Part shown: one piece after another, positions 35,980-44,908 of the stretch
Layout of the letters: the number at the start of each line of letters is the position of its first letter
How positions within the stretch are numbered: the stretch's first letter is position 1
Source: Deltaproteobacteria bacterium
Lineage (GTDB): Bacteria > Myxococcota_A > UBA796 > SXON01
Direction of reading: 5' to 3'
DNA length: 64,000 nucleotides
Assembly (NCBI GenBank): GCA_947445035.1
Contig: CANFCK010000010.1
Location: forward strand, 124,001-188,000
Made by a program: the position numbers and the translations under genes
The notes under the pieces: generated by a model
Database searches by the model: none
Seen by the model: the letters and a program-made list of their open reading frames with translations, nothing else
What the model was told of the DNA's origin: nothing

Positions 35980-37194
35980 ATGCCCGCGCCAGCCCTCTAC
36001 TCCCTCCTCGGCGGGGACCCCCACGGGCCCCGCGCCGGCACCCTTCGCCTTGCTCGCGGCCATGAAATCCGCACACCGGTGTTCATGCCGGTGGGCACCC
36101 AAGGCGCGATCCGAACATTATCTCCCTTACACCTGGAAAGTACCGGAACTCAGGTGGTATTGGCGAACACCTACCACCTGTCGCAACGGCCAGGTGAAGA
36201 CATCGTAAAGAAGGCGGGGGGCCTCAATCGGTTCATGGCGATTCCGAATCCCACGCTGACCGACAGCGGCGGTTTTCAGGTCTTCTCCCTAGAGAACAAG
36301 GAGTTGTCAGAGGAAGGGGTTCGGTTCCGCTACGAGGTCGATGGCAACACCACCTTTTTGTCGCCAGAGCGCTCGATGCAGATCCAACAGGATCTGGGTG
36401 CCGACATCGCGATGGTTTTTGACGAGTGTCTGCCCTTTGGGGCCGATCGCGCCTATGCAGAAGCCAGCGTCGAGCGCACCACTCGCTGGGAAGCGCGCAG
36501 TCGGGCCGCCCATGTCCGGGACGATCAAGCCCTCTTCGGAATCGTGCAGGGAGGCTTCTGGGCCGACCTCCGCCAGAAGAGCGCGCGGCAAATTCAAGAC
36601 ATCGGGTTCGACGGCCTCGCCATCGGCGGGCTCTCGGTCGGGGAAGGGCACGCGAACATGTGCGAGGTCCTGGACTGGACGATGCCGCACCTGCGCACCG
36701 ACCAGGCGCGGTACCTCATGGGCGTAGGGCGCCCCCTCGACCTGGTCGAGGGGGTGGCGCGCGGCGTCGACATGTTCGACTGCGTCATTCCCACGCGGCA
36801 CGCCCGGGGCGCTGCGCTTTACACCAACAAAGGCCGAATCCGACTGACGGACGCTCGCTACCGCAAGGACATGTACCCCATCGACACCTCGTGCGGCTGC
36901 TACACCTGCAAGAACTTCTCCAGGGCGTACCTACATCATTTATTCCGTGTCGGTGAGGTGCTCTCCGCCACGCTCTCCACCCTGCACAACCTGCATTGGT
37001 ACGCCGGGTTCATGGATCAGATGCGCACGAGCATCCTCACCGGGGAGTTCCACAAATTCCGGGCCTGGGTCCATGAAATCTACCCCGAGGACCCGACCCC
37101 CCGGCCTGTGGCCGGCGTGGTGCCCGGGACGCCCAAACCAAGCGGCGACCGGCGAAGTGGGCGCGCTGCGCCACCTCGTAGCAAAGCGCGCTAG
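35980..37194 (+). CDS. tgt: queuine tRNA-ribosyltransferase (tRNA-guanine transglycosylase)
   Basis: 404 residues. Exchanges the wobble guanine of GUN-anticodon tRNAs for preQ1 in the cytosol. Signature segments: TPVFMPVGTQGAIRTLSP, DSGGFQVFS (95-103), FDECLPFGA (148-155), FGIVQGG (187-192), AIGGLSVGEG, DMFDCVIPTRHARG with the catalytic Asp (264-277), and the zinc site Cys305-Cys307-Cys310 (CGCYTC) with a His at 336. The last ~30 residues are a basic, Pro-rich tail not usual in the family. Its TAG stop shares CTAG (37191-37194) with the convergent gene. No other queuosine gene is in the window. Confidence 0.95.
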   Translation: MPAPALYSLLGGDPHGPRAGTLRLARGHEIRTPVFMPVGTQGAIRTLSPLHLESTGTQVVLANTYHLSQRPGEDIVKKAGGLNRFMAIPNPTLTDSGGFQVFSLENKELSEEGVRFRYEVDGNTTFLSPERSMQIQQDLGADIAMVFDECLPFGADRAYAEASVERTTRWEARSRAAHVRDDQALFGIVQGGFWADLRQKSARQIQDIGFDGLAIGGLSVGEGHANMCEVLDWTMPHLRTDQARYLMGVGRPLDLVEGVARGVDMFDCVIPTRHARGAALYTNKGRIRLTDARYRKDMYPIDTSCGCYTCKNFSRAYLHHLFRVGEVLSATLSTLHNLHWYAGFMDQMRTSILTGEFHKFRAWVHEIYPEDPTPRPVAGVVPGTPKPSGDRRSGRAAPPRSKAR

Positions 37195-37934
37195 ACCGGG
37201 AGCGCCCAGGCCCACCACGCCGCCGCGCTCGCACTCAGCACAAGCACGGCGAACCACGGCGCCAACCGGACGACCCTTTCTGCGGTGAGCCAGCGCAACG
37301 GCCCAAGCCCCGTGGTGGTCATCGCCGTGGCCTCGACCGCGGAAAGCGGGGTCGGGAGCAGGTCCACCTGGGTGATGCTGTCGTCGATCTCGCGGGTCGG
37401 GTGGTTGGGTGGCGCGCGAAGCACACGGGATTCCCGCTTAGTCGGCGCCGACCCTAAGCTGGGGAGCAGATCGGGCGGCTCATCCGCGATCCTGGGGCGC
37501 AACGCCACGCAGGGAGCCCCGCGATCCGGTAGGCCCTGCCCCTCGCCCAGGGAGGCAGCGATCCACGCCAGGACCGCCGTCCGCTGCGCTTCCACGCCGG
37601 CCTCTTCGGTGGAGGCGCCGGTGCGCTCCCCGGTGAGCGAAGACTCTCCGACCGCCTCGAAGAGACCGGAGTGGTCGCGGTCCGGCCCGAGCGCGACGCC
37701 CACCTCATCGACAAGCTCGGTGAGGTGCAGCTCCAAAAACTCGCCGGTACCCACCCCGGCCAACTCGCCAGGCTCAGACCAGACGGCGACGCCCTCGTGC
37801 ATGCCGAACCAACGGGCGTGGCGAGGGGCGGCATCGCCGTGCAGGCGCAGAACCTTGCCGTCGACGGTGCGAACGAGGCAGGGGAAGGTGCCTTGGCGCT
37901 CCCTCCGTAGGACCTCGACCCTCAGCGTCGCCAC
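37191..37934 (-). CDS. C-terminally anchored membrane protein of unknown function
   Basis: 247 residues from GTG 37934; the ORF is open much further upstream, but that part is antisense-like Arg-rich sequence within the preceding gene. A soluble N-terminal part (VEVLRRERQGTFPCLVRTVD) is followed by a Pro/Glu-rich linker and one C-terminal membrane helix (APWFAVLVLSASAAAWWAWA), so the protein is tail-anchored with its bulk in the cytosol. It overlaps the upstream lipoprotein gene by 13 bases and ends in the shared CTAG with tgt. Function unknown. Confidence 0.62.
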   Translation of the reverse strand: MATLRVEVLRRERQGTFPCLVRTVDGKVLRLHGDAAPRHARWFGMHEGVAVWSEPGELAGVGTGEFLELHLTELVDEVGVALGPDRDHSGLFEAVGESSLTGERTGASTEEAGVEAQRTAVLAWIAASLGEGQGLPDRGAPCVALRPRIADEPPDLLPSLGSAPTKRESRVLRAPPNHPTREIDDSITQVDLLPTPLSAVEATAMTTTGLGPLRWLTAERVVRLAPWFAVLVLSASAAAWWAWALPV

Positions 37935-38467
37935 GAATCGTCCTCGAAAAGCGGACCCTCGACCGCGCTGGGAACGTCCAGGTGGAAGCCTCCCAGGAAG
38001 GTGGCCCAGTCCGCCGCGTGCCCGTCCAGCTCGTCCATCGGCGCGTGCAGGACCAGTTCTACGCTCCGGTCGGCGGCGCGGGAGTAGATCATGGTGTAGC
38101 CGATGGTCGCGGTCCTCCAACGGCGAATCCCGGTGACCGCGCAGGCGCGGCGCCCGTCGAACTCGATGTCATGCTCGGCGATGACCGCGTTCTCCACGCC
38201 TACACCACGCCCCCACGACAGCGCCCGCACGCCCGCAACCAGATCCACCGGGAGTTGTCGACCGCGCCCGGAGTCGCGGCGAACACTTACGCTGATCGAC
38301 GCCCGGTCGTGATCGAGCACCACGGTATCCCCCCCGAGCGCCCTATAATTACGGGTTACCGTCCACCCATCGGGGACCACAAGCGCCAGGCGCCCGGGAG
38401 TCCCTGGATGCCACGCGGGGGCACACCCGAGGGCGAAGGCCAGAAACCCGGCCGGAGCGAGCCTCAA
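37922..38467 (-). CDS. lipoprotein of unknown function, TTG start
   Basis: 181 residues if started at TTG 38467, where TTG overlaps the TGA of the preceding peptidase gene by 3 bases. This start gives MRLAPAGFLAFALGC, a convincing lipoprotein signal with Cys15; the earlier in-frame starts only add Arg/Pro-rich, out-of-gene sequence. The mature protein is beta-rich (VVPDGWTVTRNYR, VVLDHDRASISVSVRRD, RSVELVLHAPMDEL) without a known motif. It lies second in a three-gene minus operon (pyroglutamyl peptidase, this lipoprotein, tail-anchored protein). Start choice is the main uncertainty. Confidence 0.65.
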   Translation of the reverse strand: MRLAPAGFLAFALGCAPAWHPGTPGRLALVVPDGWTVTRNYRALGGDTVVLDHDRASISVSVRRDSGRGRQLPVDLVAGVRALSWGRGVGVENAVIAEHDIEFDGRRACAVTGIRRWRTATIGYTMIYSRAADRSVELVLHAPMDELDGHAADWATFLGGFHLDVPSAVEGPLFEDDSWRR

Positions 38468-38991
38468 AGGCCGTCGACGAAGCGCCCCAGCCCCTCGGCG
38501 AGCGGGTCGGCGGGGACCCCCTCGAGCGGGACGTGGAGGAATCCGACGCGCTGGCGGGCCCGCAACATCTGGAACAACCACGCATTGCAGACGTACTCAC
38601 CGGCATCGTGACTCACGCCGAACCCCAGCGCGCCCGCCAGCGCCTCGGCGTCCGGCGACTGAATGTCCAGGGGGCCCGTGCCGAGATCCCCGACCGCCCG
38701 GTCATCGACGTCCGAAAGCGCGACGGAAGCCACGTTTCGAGCCGTGCTTTCGATCATGCCCTCCACGCGGCCGACCGCGACGCCGATTCCTAAAGTGAAA
38801 ATCGGCTGCGTTCGCCGGATGTACTCCAGCGCGGTGAGCCACCCGCGGGCGTAGGATACCGGCATCTCTGCGCCAACGATTGTCGCACCCTTCATGCCGA
38901 TACCCCGGCCATCGAGCGCTCTAGCAAGTCGCGACGACGGATTGTCGAGAATCTGGCCGAACGCGCCGAAGCCGAGCACCAAAACGGTCAT
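38464..38991 (-). CDS. pcp: pyroglutamyl-peptidase I (C15 family)
   Basis: 175 residues from ATG 38991 (an ATG nine bases earlier is also possible). Removes N-terminal pyroglutamate from peptides in the cytosol. The catalytic triad is complete: Glu81 in the GMIESTARNVA segment, Cys135 in DAGEYVCNAWLF and His153 in VGFLHVP. The N-terminal VLVLGFGAFG and DNPSS are typical. It is slightly shorter than usual for the family (about 200-215 residues). It heads the minus operon and is divergent from the M28 peptidase gene by 42 bases, so two peptide-degrading enzymes sit back to back. Confidence 0.88.
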   Translation of the reverse strand: MTVLVLGFGAFGQILDNPSSRLARALDGRGIGMKGATIVGAEMPVSYARGWLTALEYIRRTQPIFTLGIGVAVGRVEGMIESTARNVASVALSDVDDRAVGDLGTGPLDIQSPDAEALAGALGFGVSHDAGEYVCNAWLFQMLRARQRVGFLHVPLEGVPADPLAEGLGRFVDGL

Positions 38992-39033
38992 GACGCGCAA
39001 CGTACCATGTCAGGATCCGGTAAGAGGTGCGGA

Positions 39034-40371
39034 ATGACACTGCTCCTCCTGATCGCCGTTGCCGCCGCCGAGTCCTGGACACCCACGGGCGCGGAGTGGC
39101 TGGACTTCCAGAAGCGTGCCAGCATAAGTCGCGACCGCATCTACGCCAGACTTGTCGAACTCTGCGACGGGGCGGGCCACCGGCTCGCCGGCTCGCCAGG
39201 GCAAAAGCGGGCAGAGGAGATCACCGCGGGTTGGCTAAAAGTTGACGGACTGAAGGTGAGCCTGGACCCGCTGATGGTCCCGGTCTGGATCCGCGGCGAG
39301 GCGGCGCTGACGATAATCAGTCCGCGGCAGGAGTCACTCGCACTCTTGGCGCTCGGCGGTAGCGTCGCGACACCAGAAGCAGGGATCGAGGCGCCCGTGG
39401 TGATCATTCGCGACTATGCCGAGCTGGGACCTCAGGTCAAGGGCAAGATCGTCCTCTACAACCACCCGATGGTCGCGGGGCTCCCGAGCATCGAGCACTA
39501 CGGGCCAGCGGTCGCGTACCGCGGCGGCGGCGCGTCCAAGGCGGCCGCACACGGCGCGGTCGGCGTGCTGGTGCGCTCGGTCACGACGCGCTCCCTGTAC
39601 ACGCCTCACACGGGCAGCCTTTCGTACGCCGAGGGGGCGCCGAAGGTGCCCGCCGCCGCCATCACCGTGGAGGACGCCGACCGCCTGACCCGGCTGGCGG
39701 CGCGGGGCGAGGTGCGCGTCCGGCTTCGGATGACGCCGACCACCGCCCCCGACGCCCCCGCCGTCAACGTGATCGGGGAGCTGACCGGGGCGACGCGCCC
39801 CGACGAGATCGTCGTCGTCGGCGGCCATCTCGACAGCTGGGACGTGGGGCAGGGGGCGCACGACGACGGTGCCGGCGTCGTGGAGAGTGTCGAGGCCTTG
39901 CGGCTGATCGCGGCGCGCGGGCGCCCGGCGCGCACAATCCGGGTGGTGCTCTTTGCCAACGAAGAGAACGGATTGCGAGGGGGCAAGGCCTACTTCGCGG
40001 CGCACGGAACGGAGCGGCACGTCGCCGCGGTCGAGTCGGACCTGGGGGGCGGCTCGCCGCTGGGTTGGGGCGTCACCGCCAGCCCGGCGCAGAAGGCCTG
40101 GATTGAGCCCCTGTTGCTCGGCAGCGACATGCTTTTCCACCCCAAGGGCGGCGGCGCCGATATCAGCCCGCTGACCGAGGACGGGGTGCTTTCGATTGGG
40201 CTACGGCCCGACGACAGCCACTACTTCGACGTGCACCACACGTGGGCCGACACCGTCGACAAGGTCGATCCCACCGCACTCGCGGAGAGTACAGGCGCCT
40301 TGGCCGCGCTGCTCTGGCAGTTGGCGAACGCTCCCGACGCTCCCGCCAAAGCACCGCCGCGTCAGGACTAG
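39034..40371 (+). CDS. exported M28 family zinc aminopeptidase/carboxypeptidase with PA insert
   Basis: 445 residues from ATG 39034, preceded by an AAGAGGTG ribosome site; the ATG at 39007 has no such site. Signal peptide MTLLLLIAVAAAES. A PA-type insert (about 110-235) splits the N-terminal part. The di-zinc core is complete: His265 in VVGGHLDSWD, Asp277 in HDDGAG, the Glu pair in ANEENG (309-313), Asp in VESDLGGG and a final His in SHYFDVHH. The layout is closest to plasma glutamate carboxypeptidase-like M28 enzymes, which cleave dipeptides outside the cytosol. Ends in a CTAG shared with the convergent gene. Confidence 0.9.
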   Translation: MTLLLLIAVAAAESWTPTGAEWLDFQKRASISRDRIYARLVELCDGAGHRLAGSPGQKRAEEITAGWLKVDGLKVSLDPLMVPVWIRGEAALTIISPRQESLALLALGGSVATPEAGIEAPVVIIRDYAELGPQVKGKIVLYNHPMVAGLPSIEHYGPAVAYRGGGASKAAAHGAVGVLVRSVTTRSLYTPHTGSLSYAEGAPKVPAAAITVEDADRLTRLAARGEVRVRLRMTPTTAPDAPAVNVIGELTGATRPDEIVVVGGHLDSWDVGQGAHDDGAGVVESVEALRLIAARGRPARTIRVVLFANEENGLRGGKAYFAAHGTERHVAAVESDLGGGSPLGWGVTASPAQKAWIEPLLLGSDMLFHPKGGGADISPLTEDGVLSIGLRPDDSHYFDVHHTWADTVDKVDPTALAESTGALAALLWQLANAPDAPAKAPPRQD

Positions 40372-42092
40372 GGCGCGGCGAAGGCCCGATACAGCGCCAC
40401 CGGGTCGCCGGCGACCACGCTGACGCCGAAGGCGGCTGAGCGGACGTTTTCGGTCAGCCACTGAGACAGCGCGGGCGTGGCGCCCAGGGTCCGCGACCAG
40501 GACTCCGGAGCTTCCGCCCACACGTCCGCTTGCACCGTGGTCCGCAGGCGCCAGGTTGCGACCAACTGCCCGCCGCGCCAGCGGGGACCCGCCGCGACGA
40601 TGGCATCGGCAGGAAGGACCAACGGGAACCCCTCCTCAGCAAGCGTTTGCGCGGCCGGGGGAGGCAGCGGCAGGGTGGCGCCGTCGAACGACACGGCGTG
40701 GCCGCCGTCTCCGGGGTCACAAAAGAGCGTCGACCCAATCGACGCCCACAGCCGGGCACAACGTGGGTCGCCGATCGTCGTGCGGAGCGCGCCGCTGGAC
40801 ACCACCGCCCACCCTGATCGCATCGCCAGGACCTTGCTCCCCGTGTCCTCGGCGCGAAGCCAGCGGGAGATCACGGCCCCGTCGGGCGTGCTGGTCCAGA
40901 CGATCCAGTCGCCGACGCTTGGGCGCGAGTCCACCATCGCCGCGTAAGGGTCACCGTCGACTACGGCGCGCAGCCAGCTACGAAGCTCCCCCGCCTCGAC
41001 CATCGCGGTGAGCGCTCCCCATCGCTCCCGGGCCAGCGCCCGGTCCCCTGCCTCGGCGGCATCGAGGATGTCGAAAAGCACGCTTACCGAAGAAGCGGGC
41101 TCGTCGTCTCCGGGGCACGTCACGCCAAACGGGAAGGCCTCCGAGCTCGCGCCGGGCGTCTCAAGCACGAACGCGAACCGCCCCGACCCAGGGCAGTGCC
41201 CGGGTGTCGCCAAGGGGGCGCGGGTCGTCGCCACGCGGGCAACGTGTGACCCAGCCGCCGGCACCATCCTCAGGAGCTCCGCCTCGGGACCGGGAGGGGG
41301 CAGCCCAAGTCGCGACGCGATCTCGACCCCCAACGGCGCGATGTCCCCGAGACGCGCGACGCCCTCTGCATCATAGGTGATCGCCTTGAGCGACCACCAC
41401 TGGCTGGTTTCCCCCCGGCCGGCGCCTGGCAGGTTCACGCCGACCACCGGGCGGGCACCCGCCGCCGGCAGGCCGACAGGCATCACGATCCGGTCGCCCT
41501 CGATGACCGCTGGCTCCAGGCGACGGGGCTCGCCATCCGCAGCGATGAGGTAGATGCCAGGCGACTTCTGCACCAAGGTTTCCCAGGCCTGCGCCCGTAG
41601 CGGGGAGTTGGGGTACTCGGCGACAAAGGCCTCGGCCGCCCGTAGATCGTCGGAGCGCGCCGCGTCATCGAAGGCCCACGCCTCCTCCTGCTTGCGGGCC
41701 TGGTCCACCATCGGACTCTCCGGGTAGCGAGTCACGAACGCCTTCATCGACGCACGGGTCCCCTCGGCCTGTGCACTCACGAAGGCCAGGTTCCACAATC
41801 GGATCCGCGCGGCCTGCGCCTCAGGCCACTCCGAAAACCTGGAGAGGTAGGCCTCCCATTCGGGGACGGAGTTGATGGCCTTGGCCGAGCAGTACGCCGC
41901 CTCGGCCCGGGCCTTGAGCAGCTCAGCCTCTTCGTTGCCGAGCGCCGACTTCTGCACCCACTCGTCCACCCGCGCCACGGCGTCCGCGCACTTCCCACTC
42001 GCCACCAGCTTCTGGACGACCTCCAGCTTTCCGGCCCACGCGCGTGACGGGAACAAGAGGACAAAGAAGAGAAGGGTGAGGGTCCGCAACAC
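40368..42092 (-). CDS. exported protein with TPR-like N-terminal repeats, unknown function
   Basis: 574 residues. Signal peptide MLRTLTLLFFVLLFPSRAWA. The first ~170 residues are helical with repeat-like spacing (KCADAVARVDEWVQ, PEWEAYLSRFSEWPEAQAAR, MKAFVTRYPESPMVDQAR, AEAFVAEYPNSPLRAQAWE), like Sel1/YbgF-type repeats. The rest is beta-rich (ERWGALTAMVEAGEL then VGDWIVWTSTPDG) without a known motif. It stands alone on the strand, 36 bases before the next minus gene start, and shares the CTAG stop with the M28 gene. Confidence 0.72.
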   Translation of the reverse strand: MLRTLTLLFFVLLFPSRAWAGKLEVVQKLVASGKCADAVARVDEWVQKSALGNEEAELLKARAEAAYCSAKAINSVPEWEAYLSRFSEWPEAQAARIRLWNLAFVSAQAEGTRASMKAFVTRYPESPMVDQARKQEEAWAFDDAARSDDLRAAEAFVAEYPNSPLRAQAWETLVQKSPGIYLIAADGEPRRLEPAVIEGDRIVMPVGLPAAGARPVVGVNLPGAGRGETSQWWSLKAITYDAEGVARLGDIAPLGVEIASRLGLPPPGPEAELLRMVPAAGSHVARVATTRAPLATPGHCPGSGRFAFVLETPGASSEAFPFGVTCPGDDEPASSVSVLFDILDAAEAGDRALARERWGALTAMVEAGELRSWLRAVVDGDPYAAMVDSRPSVGDWIVWTSTPDGAVISRWLRAEDTGSKVLAMRSGWAVVSSGALRTTIGDPRCARLWASIGSTLFCDPGDGGHAVSFDGATLPLPPPAAQTLAEEGFPLVLPADAIVAAGPRWRGGQLVATWRLRTTVQADVWAEAPESWSRTLGATPALSQWLTENVRSAAFGVSVVAGDPVALYRAFAAP

Positions 42093-42128
42093 GCGCGCGA
42101 CTAACTCCGCCGCGAGACTTTGGGCGAC

Positions 42129-42758
42129 TCACCCCGAAGGGACCAAACTCCGCGCCCGCGCCTCGAATGCGTCCATCAAGTCCGGCAATGTCCGCGTCGC
42201 GCCGAACTTGACCACCGCCGTCGGGAGTCCGGCGGCGAGCGTCCACCACTGGTAGCCCACGAGCGTCCCGCTGCCGGCGGGCTCAACGCTCCACCACCCG
42301 GCGCTGGGGTCCTGCCACGTCGCATCGCTCACCATGCCCGCCAGCTGCGTCAGGTAGGGATCGGGATTGACGCGGCGCCAGCAGGTGACGAACCGCGCGC
42401 CGCTGGCCTGACTGGCGAGCTCGGCCACCAGCTGCCGCCGGATCTGCACGGCGCCGAACAGGAAGCCGACGTTGACCTGAAGGTACATGTGGGTGTCATC
42501 GACCTTTTCGACGAGGTCGTACCCGAAACGGTCGGGGACCCAATCGTCCTGGCGCTCCGGATTGCTGAACGCGCCCAGCCACCCCGCCACGGGGACATCG
42601 CTGACCATGGCGAAGCGGGCGCCGATCACCCGCGCACCGTCGATGGTGCTGTCTCCGGTCACAAACGACTTGCCCGCCTTGGGAAGCGCGGGCGCATCTA
42701 GCGTGCGGAACACGGCATCGTCGCAAGCCAGGGCGACACTGACAATGAACGGAATCAT
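42129..42758 (-). CDS. exported START/SRPBCC-like lipid- or ligand-binding protein
   Basis: 209 residues. A short signal (MIPFIVSVALACDD) precedes a fold that reads as a START domain: FAMVSDVPVAGWLGAFSN, ERQDDWVPDRFGYDLVEKVD, YLQVNVGF, RRQLVAELA, a WWSVEPAGSG strand and the long C-terminal helix (DLMDAFEARARSL). Such proteins bind lipids or other hydrophobic ligands. The gene lies 23 bases after the small aldolase-linked gene on the same strand, so it may be part of that operon. Family call is moderate, from pattern only. Confidence 0.62.
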   Translation of the reverse strand: MIPFIVSVALACDDAVFRTLDAPALPKAGKSFVTGDSTIDGARVIGARFAMVSDVPVAGWLGAFSNPERQDDWVPDRFGYDLVEKVDDTHMYLQVNVGFLFGAVQIRRQLVAELASQASGARFVTCWRRVNPDPYLTQLAGMVSDATWQDPSAGWWSVEPAGSGTLVGYQWWTLAAGLPTAVVKFGATRTLPDLMDAFEARARSLVPSG

Positions 42759-42781
42759 GAGTCGTTGTCACCGTACATCGA

Positions 42782-43021
42782 TCAGAACTCGGTTGTCGAC
42801 TTCCTTTCGGCCAGGACAGCAACCAGCACCGCCCGAACCCCCGACCGATCGAGCCCGCGCAGCGCATCGCCAAGCTCGGCCTGCCAGGACTGAAGGCCAA
42901 AGCGGGCGAGCTCCCAGGCGTCGAGCGGACACTTCAGCTCGTCGCGACACAGCGCCCGGAAAAGGAGCTGGAGCTGCGGGGTCGGGACGTCTGCGAGGCC
43001 GCGGCCAAGGGCGATGGGCAC
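42782..43021 (-). CDS. small conserved-looking protein behind the aldolase gene
   Basis: 79 residues, no signal. It reads LGRGLADVPTPQLQLLFRAL, RDELKCPLDAWELARFGLQS, WQAELGDALRGLDRSGVRAV and LVAVLAER, a Leu-rich helical layout that I recall from small proteins in myxobacterial genomes. It starts 3 bases after the aldolase stop, which argues for co-transcription. A larger ORF in another frame (42768-43496) overlaps it but is antisense-like in composition. Function unknown. Confidence 0.6.
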   Translation of the reverse strand: MPIALGRGLADVPTPQLQLLFRALCRDELKCPLDAWELARFGLQSWQAELGDALRGLDRSGVRAVLVAVLAERKSTTEF

Positions 43022-43024
43022 GAT

Positions 43025-44098
43025 CTAGGCGATGGTGACGGTGCCGCAGCGATACACATCCTGAATCGACTGCAACAGTTCGATGCCCTGGGCACGAGGC
43101 TTCTGGAACGCCTTTCGCCCCGAGATGAGGCCCATCCCGCCGCCACGTTTGTTGATGACCGCGGTACGAACCGCCTCGGCGAGGTCGCTTTCCCCGCTCG
43201 AGGCGCCACCCGAATTGATCAGGCCGATCCGGCCCATGTACCCGTTGGCCACCTGGTAGCGCACCAGATCGATCGGATGGTCGGTGCACAGCTCGGTGTA
43301 GATGCGCTTGTCCGTCTTGCCGTAGCTCGACCCAGCCATGTTCAGCGCGTTGTACCCACCGTTGTTCTCGGGCAACTTCTGCTTGACGATGTCGGCCTTG
43401 ATCGTCGCGCCAAGGTGGTTCGCTTGCCCCGTAAGGTCCGCAGCGGCGTGGTAATCGACCCCGTCCTTCTTGAAGCCGTTGCTGCGAAGGTAGCACCAGA
43501 GCACCGTCGCGAGCCCCAGATCATGCGCCATGGCGAAGGTCTGCGCCACTTCCACGATCTGGCGTCCCGACTCCGGAGAGCCAAAGTAGATCGTCGCGCC
43601 GACCGCGGCCGCGCCCATGTCGGCGGCCTCTTTGATCGTGCCGAACATGATCTGGTCGAACTTGTTCGGGCAGGTGAGCAGCTCGTTGTGGTTGATCTTC
43701 ACGATGAACGGGATGCGATGGGCGTAGCGACGCGCGCACATGCCAAGGACGCCGTAGGTGCTGGCGACGGCGTTGCAGCCGCCTTCGACCGCGAGCTCCA
43801 CGATGTTTTTGGGGTCGAAGTAGTCGGGGTTCTTGGCGAAGCTGGCGCCCGCGGCGTGCTCGATGCCTTGGTCGACCGGGAGGATGGAAAGGTAGCCAGT
43901 CCCGCCCAGGCGCCCGTGGTCGAAGAGCCGTTGCAAGGAGCCGATCACCCGAAGGGACCGGTCACTGTCCAGCCAGACCCGCTCGGTGAAGTCAGGACCG
44001 GGCAGCGCAAAGCGCTCCTTCGGCAGGCCCTTGCAGGTATGGTTGAGCAGAGAGTCGGCGTCAGGGCCGAGCAGCTCGGTAATGCGGCGGATGTCCAC
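43025..44098 (-). CDS. fbaB: class I fructose-bisphosphate aldolase, DhnA/FbaB type
   Basis: 357 residues. Cleaves fructose-1,6-bisphosphate in cytosolic glycolysis and gluconeogenesis through a lysine Schiff base. DhnA-type segments: [66 protein letters not shown] and [13 protein letters not shown]. The N-terminal ~50 residues before [10 protein letters not shown] are a family-typical extension. It is the upstream gene of a likely operon with the 79-residue protein and the START-like protein, and lies 29 bases after the NAD kinase gene. Together with pgi it shows a complete upper glycolytic step set is likely encoded here. Confidence 0.9.
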   Translation of the reverse strand: MDIRRITELLGPDADSLLNHTCKGLPKERFALPGPDFTERVWLDSDRSLRVIGSLQRLFDHGRLGGTGYLSILPVDQGIEHAAGASFAKNPDYFDPKNIVELAVEGGCNAVASTYGVLGMCARRYAHRIPFIVKINHNELLTCPNKFDQIMFGTIKEAADMGAAAVGATIYFGSPESGRQIVEVAQTFAMAHDLGLATVLWCYLRSNGFKKDGVDYHAAADLTGQANHLGATIKADIVKQKLPENNGGYNALNMAGSSYGKTDKRIYTELCTDHPIDLVRYQVANGYMGRIGLINSGGASSGESDLAEAVRTAVINKRGGGMGLISGRKAFQKPRAQGIELLQSIQDVYRCGTVTIA

Positions 44099-44127
44099 GG
44101 GCGCTCCGGAGGCGTGTGCCGCCTAAC

Positions 44128-44886
44128 CTACCGCCGCACCAGCTTGCGCAACAGCGTCCGCGTGAAGTCGTGCCCCGCAAAGAACGCAAGCGCCACGTCA
44201 TCGTCGGGACTGCTGCCGATCTCCACGTAGCGGACGTCGCCGTGGGCGATCCCGTCCAGGACAACCCGGGCCGGCCGACGCTTGGCGTCCAGGACATCGA
44301 CGCGGATGCGGGCCGTCGCGGGGAGCACCAGGGGCGGCAGCTTGGGGGCATGGGGGCAAATCGCGGTCAGATGGACCGACCGTACCAACGGGTGGCCCGC
44401 CGACCCGCCAGCGGAGAAGCTGTAGGCGGTGCTGCCGAGGGGTGTCGCCGCGATGATCCCGTCGCAGACGAGACGCTCGGCGACCACGTGACCGTCGACC
44501 GAGACCTTCAGGTGGCAGGCCGTCCCCGACTGCCGCTCGACGTAAACGTCGTTCACCGCGAGCCCGGCGACCTCGCGCTCGCCCGCCTCCGCCCGCATGG
44601 ACAAGCGCATGAAGTTGTGACTCTGCCAGTCGTGCGTCGCGAGTCGATCGCGAACGTACTCCACGCCCCCTTGGGCGGGAAGATCGTTCATCAGGAAGCC
44701 GAGGTGCCCGAAGTTCAGGCCCAGCCACGTCCGCCCATGCGCACGCTCGTGGATCGCCTGAAGCATGGTGCCGTCGCCACCGAGGACCAGGGAGAGGTCG
44801 TCAGGGACGGGCGGCAGCGGCCCGGGGGCGTCCAGCGCTGCGGCGAAGGCCTGGGCGGCGGGGCTCTTGCTGACGACACGCAGCAC
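44128..44886 (-). CDS. nadK: NAD kinase
   Basis: 252 residues from GTG 44886 (MLRVVSKSPAAQAF); a GTG at 44904 is possible but sits 4 bases from the divergent dapF start. Phosphorylates NAD to NADP in the cytosol. Motifs: SLVLGGDGTML (the GGDG nucleotide/phosphate site), LGLNFGHLGFLMND (G-x-LGFL), LAVNDVYVER (NE/D motif), and GIIAATPLGSTAYSFSAGG. The family's N-terminal strand is short here, but the catalytic Asp of GGDG is present. Length is slightly below average for NadK (about 290 residues). Confidence 0.88.
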   Translation of the reverse strand: MLRVVSKSPAAQAFAAALDAPGPLPPVPDDLSLVLGGDGTMLQAIHERAHGRTWLGLNFGHLGFLMNDLPAQGGVEYVRDRLATHDWQSHNFMRLSMRAEAGEREVAGLAVNDVYVERQSGTACHLKVSVDGHVVAERLVCDGIIAATPLGSTAYSFSAGGSAGHPLVRSVHLTAICPHAPKLPPLVLPATARIRVDVLDAKRRPARVVLDGIAHGDVRYVEIGSSPDDDVALAFFAGHDFTRTLLRKLVRR

Positions 44887-44908
44887 GGGTGCGAGATAAC
44901 CCACGGCG

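Noticed and set aside
42768..43496. 242-codon minus-strand frame overlapping aldolase and the 79-residue gene
   Set aside because: Out of frame with the aldolase, Arg-rich, no domain.
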